Positions 48,175 through 56,445 of a DNA stretch of 64,000 bases are shown here, one piece after another. The DNA comes from Thecamonas trahens ATCC 50062. Lineage: Eukaryota; Apusozoa; Apusomonadida; Apusomonadidae. The notes below the pieces were generated by a model. It had not been told where the DNA came from and did no database searches. It was given only the letters and a program-made list of their open reading frames with translations. How positions within the stretch are numbered: the stretch's first letter is position 1; each line of letters starts with the position of its first letter. The stretch lies in the NCBI RefSeq assembly GCF_000142905.1, contig NW_013657673.1, positions 62,510 to 126,509 on the forward strand, written 5' to 3'. The position numbers were made by a program, and so were the translations under genes.

Positions 48175-50074
48175 TTACTTCTTGGACTTCTTCTTGTCCT
48201 TGGACTTGGACTTCTTCTTGTCCTTGTCCTTGCCCTTGTCCTTCGACTTGTCCTTCGACTTGTCCTTCGACTTGTCCTTGGACTTGGACTTGTCCTTGTC
48301 CTTGCCCTTGTCCTTCTTCTTGCGCGGCGGCTCGTCGTCGTCGTCGTCCGAGTCCTCGAGCTTGCGCTTCTTCTTGGACTTGTCCTTGCCGGACTCGACG
48401 TCCATGTCGGCGAGGGTCGAGTCGGTGGCGGCGTTGTACGAGACAGTGTTGTTCGAGCGGGAGACGGCGGCGTTGTTGGAGCGGGAGACGCCGGTGGCGG
48501 CGGCGATCTCGGCCATGGAGCGGCCCTCCATCTGCATGAGGCGAGCCTCGAGGGTGACGCGATAGTCGGGGCCGACAGACGGGGTGTCCTCGTCGCCGAG
48601 GGCGTCGCAGCGGATGGCGAGGGCCGACTTGGCGGCCAACATACGGGAGATCTTACCCTTGTTCTTGGACGAGGCCTGTCCGACGAGCGAGGCGTGGTAG
48701 ATGAGGCCGTACTTGGGCGTGGCGTGCTTGGTCTTGAGAGCACGGAAGAGGGCCTTCTCGGCGCCGAGGATCTGGATGGTCGACGCCGGCTGCTTGGAGA
48801 GGTTGATGAGCGAGCCGGTGTGCGCGATGAGGCGGGCGCCGACAAGCTCGCCGACGAGGGCGGTGAGGTTGGGCGCGATGGCGTTCATGCGGTTCTTGAG
48901 GTACTCAAAGAGCTCGGAGCGGTACTGGGTGATCGAGACGACCTGCTCGCAGAGGAACTTGATGTTGGCCAGATCGTGGTCCGAAATCTCAGTACCCATC
49001 GAGACCTGGGCCGCGTTGCGGAGCGGCTCGATGAGCGACTCGTCGAGGACCGAGGTGAGGTCGGTGTCCTTGGCGTTGGCGCGGTTGCCCATGGTGAGGA
49101 CGACCGAGCAGTACTCCATGTGCTCGGCAATGAGCTTGGACATCTCCGGGAAGTGCCAGCCGTACCACTCGCGCGCACGCATCGCGTACGTGTTGAGCTC
49201 CTTGTCGAGCTCGTCGAGCAGGGCAATGGCCTGGATGATCATGGTATCGACCTTGTCGGGCGAGAACTTGAGCTTGTAGCGGCCGAGCGAATGGGCAACA
49301 CCCAGGCGCATGCTCCGCACATCCTTGGCAGACACGTCCTCGAGGAGGCCATCGAGCTGCGAGCGGATGCAGCGCGAGAGCTCAAAGATCGACGAGTCGG
49401 CAACGCACGGAATGGAGAGCGACTCCTTGATGATTCCGCCGAGCTTGGCATCGACCACCGCAAGCGTGTCGTCGAGCCCGGCCTTGACCACGTTCTTCTT
49501 GAGGAACTTCTTCAGCGGCTTGGACAGCTCGCCGTCGACAATACCGGTGGCCGCCGACAGCGCGAGCGCAATGTCCTGGAACGGCTGGAAGGCATGGAGC
49601 GAGACGACCGACTTGGCAGTGTCCACGTCCTTGAACGACTTGTACAGGTCGTCCACCTTGGACAGCTTGCCCTCATCCAGCACCTTGAACAGCGCAAAGC
49701 CTGCAGCAGTCTCGAACAGAACAAGCTGACCACGTGCCCCGTCTCCTGTGAGTTGTGCTTGCCTACCCTGAGCGGGCGCTTCCTGTCATACACACTCTTC
49801 GCGCAAATCTCCCACACCACCCGCCCACCCGCACCCCGACAAGACACTCACAGCCACGAACTGCTGCTCCAAACTGTCCCCAACTCTACAGAAACCATGC
49901 CCACAGTACGCACCCCACCCCACCACCATGCTTGCCTCGACATCCCCTCTACGCTCTGCACCATAGCCCGGCTCCCCCCCCTCCCCCGTCCTGGCCCGCC
50001 ATCTCCCATCCACCGAATCACCCGCTGTGCCTTTTGGCCAATGTCGGCCAAATCAATTAAATTTCACGTACCAT
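48175..50074 (-). CDS. NOP58: NOP58, box C/D snoRNP core protein; start codon on its own 3-nt exon
   Basis: Nucleolar core protein of C/D snoRNPs that guide rRNA 2'-O-methylation. The main exon (49725-48175) begins LVLFETAAGFALFKVLDEGK. All NOP58 proteins begin M followed by this. In frame the sequence in front is an acceptor (GGTCAG), and the only fitting start is ATG at 50074-50072, directly followed by the donor GTACGT. The 346-bp intron thus separates the start codon from codon 2. Seen domains are the NOP5 N-terminal domain, the coiled coil, and the NOP RNA-binding domain (NIKFLCEQVVSITQYR, MNAIAPNLTALVGELVGARL, GSLINLSKQPASTIQILGAEKA, KYGLIYHASLVGQAS). The Lys/Asp/Ser tail is typical. 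517 aa. Confidence 0.95.
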
Positions 50075-50523
50075 TGGTTTTGTTCGTCGACGAGTGTGGC
50101 CGGCCAATGATTATTTGACCGAAGAAACCTGCCGGTCGAGCCGCCCCCCCCCCGGCCCGGCCAGCCAGCCAGCCACCAGCCACCCCCGGCTGCCCGTCGG
50201 TCGGCAGCTTGCCTGCTAGCGGTGCAGGTTGTCACACTCCACCCCAGAAACGGTACGAGTTGCCCCCCCCCCCCCCCCCTCCCCCATCTATCTCTTTCTC
50301 TCTCTCTCTCCCCTCCCCCCTTCCACCCCCCAGCATCTTCCCCATTCCTTGTTGTCCATCCCCCCCTCCCCCGCACGCGGGTCTTGTGCTTCTGTTCGCG
50401 ACCTTTTTCTTCGCCCCGCCTTGGCCTCGCCTCTCGCTCTCTCTCCTCCCCTTCGCATGCACACACACATGCATATCACCAACATCATACTCACAGTGGA
50501 CATGATGGGTGCTGCAGTTGATC
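50075..50523. promoter_or_regulatory. Divergent region between NOP58 and FG-repeat gene
   Basis: The left part (50040-50120) is AT-richer. C runs occur at 50142-50152 and 50264-50278, with CT runs after it. No gene is seen. The CT-rich part probably belongs to the leader of the FG-repeat gene. Confidence 0.4.
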
Positions 50524-52182
50524 ATGGCCTTCAATTTTAGCCGTGGCGGAGGTCGTGGTAGGCGCGCGGCTCGAGGAGGCTTTGGAAACAGGGGAGGCCG
50601 TGGTGGGTTTGGATCGGCTGCTGGCGGCAGTTCAGGCGGCGTGTTTGGTTCTGGAGGAGGAGGCTTTGGATCGACTGCCGGTGGCGGGTTTGGCTCGGGT
50701 GGCGGTAGTGGAGGAGGAGGTAGTGGCGGGTTTGGGTCATCTGCTGGCAGCGGGTTTGGATCAGCTGCCGGCGGCGGAACTGGCTCGAATGCTGGAGGAG
50801 GAGGAGGAGGAGGTAGTGGCGGCTTTGGATCGGCTGCCGGCGGTGGGTTTGGCTCGGGTGGCGGGGGTGGAGGTGGCGGTGGAGGTGGAGGCTTTGGATC
50901 GTCTGCCAGCGGCGGGTTTGGTTCGGGAGGAGGAGGTGGTGGTGGATTTGGGTCATCTGCTGGCGGCGGGTTTGGATCATCTGCTGGCGGCGGGTTTGGA
51001 TCAGCTACTGACAGCGGAAACGGTGGCAGGCTTGGCAGTACCGCTGACAAGGATAGAGGCAAGGGCAAGTCTGATGCAAGACCTTCCGATGAACCCTTCT
51101 CGGAAGGCGGCAGCTCTCTCCCGGTCTCAAACGATCGCCTCGTCAACATCCTCGGCAATCTGCTGAGCTTGGTGGCGTCGGCCCAAAAGGCCAAGCAACT
51201 GACGCCGAAGGAAAAGTCAGTGCTCAAGAACCTCATTCTGGTCAAGGATGAGGTCATCATCGGCGCGTACGAGTGCTACGCCGTCACGCGCGACAAGAGC
51301 GACTTTCTCGACACCCTTCGCCGTATTGCAGAGGTTATGGAGTCGTCGGCGCAGCTGGACCTAACCAAGGAGATCGACTCGCGACTCTCTAACAGCTCCA
51401 CAAATGTTGAGGGCACCGCAGAAGCAAAGGACAACGCTGCATCGTCGTCTGATGCCCCGGCGTCTGTCTTCTCTACGCCCAAGCCGTCGGCAAAGCAAGT
51501 CTTCTCCACACCAAGCTCGACATCGCCTCCGGCCTCGGGCGGCGGGAGCCTCTTCAACAGCATCCCTGCGCCCCCGCTTCCTCCCGACTTTGCTCGTTCC
51601 GTCACCTCGTCGGCTGCGGGCAACAACAGCTCGGGGAGTGGACTCTCGTTGGGCGGCGGCAACAACTCGTCGCCTGCGCCTGCGGGCAACAACAGTTCAG
51701 GCGGCGGATTCTCGTTTGGTGGCGGCAACAACTCGTCGGCCGCGCCTGCGGGCAACAACAGCTCAGGCGGCGGATTCTCGTTTGGCGGCGGCAACAACTC
51801 GTCGGCCGCGCCTGCGGGCAACAACAGCTCAGGCGGCGGATTCTCGTTTGGCGGCGGCAACAACTCGTCGGCCGCGCCTGCGGGCAACAACAGCTCAGGC
51901 GGCGGATTCTCGTTTGGCGGCGGCAACAACTCGTCGCCCACGCCTGCGGGCAACAACAGCTCAGGCGGCGGATTCTCGTTTGGCGGCGGCAGCAACTCGT
52001 CGCCTGCGGGCAACACCAGCTCGGGCGGCGGATTCTCGTTTGGCGGCGGCAACAACTCGTCGGCCGCGCCTGCGGGCAACACCAGCTCGGGCGGCGGATT
52101 CTCGTTTGGCGGCGGCAACAACTCGTCGCCTGCGGGCAACACCAGCTCGGGGAGTGGTCTCTTTGGCAACAGGTCGCGCTAA
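50524..52182 (+). CDS. FG-repeat protein, nucleoporin-like
   Basis: From ATG 50524 (MAFNFSRGGGRGRR) the first 180 residues are GFGS/GGGF repeats with about 17 FG dipeptides. A folded-looking domain follows at about 195-290 (NDRLVNILGNLLSLVASA, LTPKEKSVLKNLILVKDE, FLDTLRRIAEVM), all helical. After a Ser/Pro linker with VFSTP motifs come 22-residue repeats of type NNSSGGGFSFGG (FxFG), encoded by a 66-bp tandem repeat. The protein ends GLFGNRSR. FG and FxFG repeats line nuclear pores and bind importins, so a nucleoporin or pore-associated RNA-handling role is inferred. RGG-like residues at the start could bind RNA. No Nup98 autoprotease or Nup54/58 coiled coil is visible. Confidence 0.72.
   Translation: MAFNFSRGGGRGRRAARGGFGNRGGRGGFGSAAGGSSGGVFGSGGGGFGSTAGGGFGSGGGSGGGGSGGFGSSAGSGFGSAAGGGTGSNAGGGGGGGSGGFGSAAGGGFGSGGGGGGGGGGGGFGSSASGGFGSGGGGGGGFGSSAGGGFGSSAGGGFGSATDSGNGGRLGSTADKDRGKGKSDARPSDEPFSEGGSSLPVSNDRLVNILGNLLSLVASAQKAKQLTPKEKSVLKNLILVKDEVIIGAYECYAVTRDKSDFLDTLRRIAEVMESSAQLDLTKEIDSRLSNSSTNVEGTAEAKDNAASSSDAPASVFSTPKPSAKQVFSTPSSTSPPASGGGSLFNSIPAPPLPPDFARSVTSSAAGNNSSGSGLSLGGGNNSSPAPAGNNSSGGGFSFGGGNNSSAAPAGNNSSGGGFSFGGGNNSSAAPAGNNSSGGGFSFGGGNNSSAAPAGNNSSGGGFSFGGGNNSSPTPAGNNSSGGGFSFGGGSNSSPAGNTSSGGGFSFGGGNNSSAAPAGNTSSGGGFSFGGGNNSSPAGNTSSGSGLFGNRSR
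51620..52165. repeat. 66-bp tandem repeat within the FG-repeat gene
   Basis: Units start at 51622, 51688, 51754, 51820, 51886 and 51952 (AACAACAGCTC), exactly 66 bp apart. Then come shortened copies of 54-66 bp up to 52160. The three central copies are almost identical in DNA, which points to recent expansion or gene conversion. Confidence 0.95.
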
Positions 52183-52346
52183 GCAGCAACGACAACTCGT
52201 CGCCAGCTCGGGTGGCGGCGCGGCTCGAACGCCGACAGGTGGAGTGATGGCTGCATCACAGAACACGAGGCGTTTATTCGCTCGTTGCACGGCCGGCCAA
52301 GGTGGCGGCGTGCCGCGGCACAAGCAAGTGAACATCGGGTGCGGGT

Positions 52347-54121
52347 TTACGCCGAAAGGGGGTGGCGGTTGACGTCCGAGGGCAGAAGGCAGAACGACGG
52401 TGCAACGGGGCCGCACATGATGCCGCGGCGCTGCATGCGGCACGACTGGGCATTAAGCCGCGGGGTGGCAGCGACCGGGTCGTTGACCAGCGGCGACGAC
52501 CAGAGCCGCTCGGCCACAGCCGAGTTGCGCGGCCAGACCCGCGAGTCAAAGTTGGTGTCCATGACCTGCTCGGCCCACATCGCGCCCTCGCCGCCAAGCA
52601 GCAGCTTGGCCTCGGCCGACGTGAGGTTGGCGGTCATATCGACACCGTAGAACGACTTCCACGTATCGACCCACTCATACGACGTCGTCGGCACGTTCTC
52701 GCCCTGTCCGAGTCCCGGAATCTGCTTGTCGAGATAGAATGGCGCAGCGAGGAGGCCGCGGTAGCCAGCGCCGAGCACGTCTTTGAGCACCGACGCCGAC
52801 TTCCACACCTCGACGATGGTGTTCATCGGAATGTGCAGAGCGTTGTCAAACACCTCCTCCCACACAACCACAGACTTGTTGACTGCCGGCGTGCGCGCGA
52901 TGGCGTGCATCGCGTTCTCAAACAGCTGGTAGACTTGGATGGTGTTGAGGTTATGCTCCCGCATCCACGCTGCAATCGTCGGGTCGTCGGTCCAGCAGCC
53001 CTGCACCACTTCGTCGCCGCCGATGTGCAGAAAGTCGTCGGTGAAGACCTTGGCTGCCGCCTGGTACACGGCCGCGAGGACGTCAAACGTCACGTTCGAC
53101 GCCGGGTTGAGCGGAATGTTGTTGATGTTGTGTTCGTACGCCGGGCAATGCGCCACAACGTCGAACAGGTCCGGCGCCGCTCCCCATGCCGCCGCGTGGC
53201 CGGGCCCGTCAAACTCGGGCACCACACGAATGCCGAGACTCTTGCCGTGCGCCACCACAGCCGCGATCTCGGCCTGGGTAAAGATGGCCGTCGGGTGCCA
53301 TGCGCCGTACTTGGAGAGCTCCGGGTACTCGGCGACAACAAAGCCAAACGACTGCGCGTCCACAATGTGCCAGTGCAGGACGTTGAGCTTGTTGGCTGCC
53401 ATCGCGTCGAGAACGTGGAGCAGAAAGTCGGCAGGCATGTAGTGCCGCGCCGTGTCCACCAGCAGGCCGCGCCAAGGGTAAGCCGGCGAGTCGCCGATGG
53501 TAATCGGCGTCGCCGCGATGGCATAGCTATCGTTGGTGTATCCGTACTCCACCAGCTGCGCAAAGGTTTCCAGCCCACGCATGGCTCCGTACACGCTCTC
53601 AGCTTGCAGACTCGCCGTGGCCGACCCATCGATCTCGAGCTTGTACGTCTCGTCTGTCTCCAGCCCGAGGCTCTCATCCGACGACGCCACGCACACCTCC
53701 AGCACGCTGAGGGTACTAAAGTCAGAACCCGGCGCCTCAGCGCCAACAGCAGCAGCACCACCAGCACCAAAGTCGAACACAATGTCCATGTATCGCTCCA
53801 TGGCTCCCGACAGCAGAGCCGACGACACGCACCCGGGCGCCGCCACCATCTTGAACGACTCCTTGGCCAGCGTCACTCCAGAATCCGTCCCTGACCTCAC
53901 GTTTTGCGGCTGTGCATGTGTGTGTGCGTGAGATTGTGAGTGAGTGTGAGTGAGTGAGTACGGGTATGGGTATGGGTATGGGTGTGGGTGTGGGGGAAGA
54001 GGGACAGGTCACGCACCTGTGGCCAGAGGGTGGTCACCGAGGCCATGGACGGTGGCGCAAGGAGGGCTACAGTAGCTGCTAGCACGACAACAACAAGTCC
54101 AGTGGTGGACATGGGCGTCAT
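52347..54121 (-). CDS. Secreted/lysosomal beta-N-acetylhexosaminidase, GH20, 2 exons
   Basis: Removes terminal GlcNAc or GalNAc from glycoconjugates or chitin fragments. Exon 1 (54121-54017) encodes a signal peptide (MTPMSTTGLVVVVLAATVAL, then LAPPSMAS) and ends TTLWPQ at donor GTGCGT. Exon 2 starts at 53909 after GCACAG, phase 0, with PQNVRSGTD. The GH20b N-domain spans about 40-170. The barrel starts at YPWRGLLVDTARHYMP and includes NVLHWHIVDAQSFGF and VVPEFDGPGHAAAW. The catalytic pair is Asp334-Glu335 in HIGGDEV. Later come the substrate Trp segments VVVWEEVF, VEVWKS and GGEGAMWAEQVM, and the usual ending RLWSSP to RRGIMCGPV. 555 aa, the family size. The 107-bp intron has TGAGTG and GGGTAT repeats. 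Confidence 0.93.
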
Positions 54122-54571
54122 GGATGGAAAGAGTCGAGTGTGTTGGGTGAGTGGGTAGGGCGGGTAGGGTGGGTAGGGAGGGGATGGCGGTGGTGCCGAG
54201 GGAGGTCACCGTGTTGGTGTTGACGGTTCAAAAAAATGGCGTTGGCGTGCGTGCACTGCAGAGGTGCGCTGATGCGATGCGGAGGTGCGCTAGAGGTGCG
54301 CTGATGCAGAGGTGCGCTGATGCGGAGGTGCGCTGATGCAGAGGTGCGGAGGTGCAGAGGTGCGCTGATGCAGAGGTGCGGAGGTGCAGAGGTGCGGAGG
54401 TGCAGAGGTGCGGAGGTGCAGAGGTGCGGAGGTGCAGAGGTGCGCTGATGCAGAGGTGCGCTGATGCAGAGGTGCGGAGGTGCAGAGGTGCGCTGATGCA
54501 GAGGTGCGCTGATACGGAGGCGCGTGCTGCGCAAGGTGGTTGTATTTCACTTGGGAGGGGAAAACAGGAGG
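54122..54571. repeat. 16-bp minisatellite region (GAGGTGCGGAGGTGCA / GAGGTGCGCTGATGCA)
   Basis: Between 54256 and 54525 two 16-bp variants, GAGGTGCGGAGGTGCA and GAGGTGCGCTGATGCA, alternate in about 17 copies. The left 130 bp hold GGGTGGGTAGG-type sequence. The array is upstream of the hexosaminidase start and downstream of the next minus-strand gene's stop. Many frames are open through it, but the products are repeats of SAPLHQRT type without a fitting gene. Confidence 0.9.
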
Positions 54572-56023
54572 CTACAGTTTCCAGAGGGCGCGCGGCGCGG
54601 GGTGGTCGGGGAGGCCAGAATCAGTCAGAGGCTCCGGGCTGGAGACATGCCGGGGTGTGTCCATCGAGACATAGAGCGAGTCCGAGGTGATGTCTGCGGC
54701 CGATGGCGGCGAAGGGAGGTCGGCCTCGGCTGAGCCTGACATTGCTCGTTTTGTGGCAGAGTACAGTGCCATGAGCTTGCGCTCGAGGGTGGCGATGTAG
54801 GCGTCCTTGCGCGCGGCGGCGGCGCGGGCCTTATCGGCAGCAGCATCGTGGGCCTGGAAGCGCGCGGCAGCAGCGCGGAGCTGGCGCTCAAGCGCAGCAA
54901 CCCGCTTGCGGAGCACGGTCGGAGCATCAGCGTCGAGGCGGGCACGTAGCCGCTGAATGGTCTTGTCGCGCTTGGCCACCAGCTTCTGGAGCCGCTCAGT
55001 GCGGTGCTCCAGCTCGGCGAGCTGCGACTTGGGCGGCGGAGGCTGCGGAGGCGCCGAGAGTGCGCGGCCGCTGCCAGTCTCGTCGTACAATTCGATCCAC
55101 GCGTCCCACTGCAGTGCAGAGTGGGTCTTGGTCCGCTGCTCCCGGCGCGAGGCATCAACGGCCTCGCGCAGCGCCTGGGACAGCACAGCATGCCCGCGCG
55201 CCCGCGCTTGCCGCTCCAGCCGCAGCGCGGCGTGTGCCACCTCCAGCTGGCGGCGCAGGACCACGACTCGGTTGGCTAGCAGCGCCTCGTCGGCTGCAGG
55301 TGGTGCACTCTCCACCGACGCCTGTACGGCATCTCCGACGGCTGCGGCGAGCTCAGCAGCGTCTGGTCGCGGCGCCAGCGACGCCTGAACGGCATCCTCC
55401 AGCGCACCCTCGAGATCGGCGATGCGGGCATCACGCTCGGCCAGCGCGTTGCGTGCTTCGGCAAGAGCCAGATCGCGCTTGTGTCCGGCGGCCAGCTTGG
55501 CGCGGACCGCTGCAGCGTCTGCTCGGGCGGTATCCGCTGCTGCTGTGAGAGTTGCGATCTTGCGGTCACGCGCCGCAAGCGCCACTCGCAGACGTGCAAT
55601 CTCGGCCGACGGCAATCGCGGGCTGACCTCCTGCTCATCTGCGGTCTCCGTCGCGGGATCAGCCGAGCCAAGCTCTGGTCGTTGGGCAGCGCGCTCGAGC
55701 ACCGCCGCCACAACTGGATGCGTCGGTTCCGGCTCGGGCTCCGGTGGCGGCGGCGACGGTCTCAGATCGTTCTCGCGGTCGACTTCGCCCATCGAGCTGG
55801 AGCCATCACTCGAGATGGAGAACACGTCTGGCGATGCGAGCGAGTCAGAGCTGGTGTCGTAGAGCCAAGCGCTCACGCCGCTGTGGGGCGGAGGCGAGGG
55901 ACGGAACTGTCGCGGCGCGCGGCGGCTGATGGAGCGATCATGGTCAGATTGGCGGGCATGGTCTTTCCTTGTCTTTCTCTTCTTCCGTCGCCCGCCTGGC
56001 ATGCGTGTCGTGTCGCCTGGCAT
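54572..56023 (-). CDS. Coiled-coil protein, about 483 aa
   Basis: No family recognised. I use the ATG at 56023 (MPGDTTRMPGGRRKK); the frame extends four codons further to a GTG, so an upstream exon is possible. The N-terminus is basic (RRKKRKTRKDHARQ) and could be a nuclear signal. Residues about 40-100 are Ser/Pro/Glu-rich. From about residue 140 to 430 several coiled-coil stretches follow (SAEIARLRVALAARDRKIA, NALAERDARIADLEGALED, NRVVVLRRQLEVAHAALRL, LRKRVAALERQLRAAAARF, YIATLERKLMALYSAT), broken by Pro-rich links. The C-terminus is Ser/Pro/Asp-rich. A structural cytoskeletal or centrosomal role is possible only by analogy. Confidence 0.65.
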   Translation of the reverse strand: MPGDTTRMPGGRRKKRKTRKDHARQSDHDRSISRRAPRQFRPSPPPHSGVSAWLYDTSSDSLASPDVFSISSDGSSSMGEVDRENDLRPSPPPPEPEPEPTHPVVAAVLERAAQRPELGSADPATETADEQEVSPRLPSAEIARLRVALAARDRKIATLTAAADTARADAAAVRAKLAAGHKRDLALAEARNALAERDARIADLEGALEDAVQASLAPRPDAAELAAAVGDAVQASVESAPPAADEALLANRVVVLRRQLEVAHAALRLERQARARGHAVLSQALREAVDASRREQRTKTHSALQWDAWIELYDETGSGRALSAPPQPPPPKSQLAELEHRTERLQKLVAKRDKTIQRLRARLDADAPTVLRKRVAALERQLRAAAARFQAHDAAADKARAAAARKDAYIATLERKLMALYSATKRAMSGSAEADLPSPPSAADITSDSLYVSMDTPRHVSSPEPLTDSGLPDHPAPRALWKL

Positions 56024-56445
56024 GGCCTCTGTCACCGGCTTGCGCAGCCTGTCGGCGTTGCGACTCCGCAGGCGAGCGGCAATGCGCGACTGCAGCTGGG
56101 CTTGCTGGTGGTGCAGGTGGGCCAGAAGAGGGGAGTCACGACCTCCAGGCAGCTCTACCTCTCCACGCCCCCTACCACCACTCTCTCCTGCTGACTCCTG
56201 TATGGCTGTGCTGGCAGCGAGAGACCCTCGCCTGTCCCGTCGGTGGCTTTGTCGTCGCGTCGAGTGTCGAGTCTCCGTCTGTCCGCCGAATCGGTAGAAA
56301 TGGCGCGAAGGCCGGCGCCCAAACCACGGCTCTGATGCCGAGACGATACGACCGAGAAGATGTGTATGATAGATGATGGGAGGCTACTACGGTTATCGCT
56401 GCTCTACGATGGCGGCACTACGATGACGGGGTTGCACTGCGGTTA
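56024..56445. other. Intergenic
   Basis: This stretch separates two minus-strand genes. No coding potential beyond short Arg/Ser-rich shadows, and no repeat, is visible. It should hold the promoter of the coiled-coil gene and the 3' end of the ankyrin gene transcript. Confidence 0.4.

Noticed and set aside
48061-50118. 685-codon plus-strand open frame
   Set aside because: It is the antisense of NOP58 and the CEP164 first exon. High GC produces long shadow frames on the opposite strand.
54118-54550. Minus-strand open frames of repeated SAPLHQRT/HLCTSAP units
   Set aside because: Pure product of the 16-bp minisatellite; present in several frames and without a domain, start context or partner exon.
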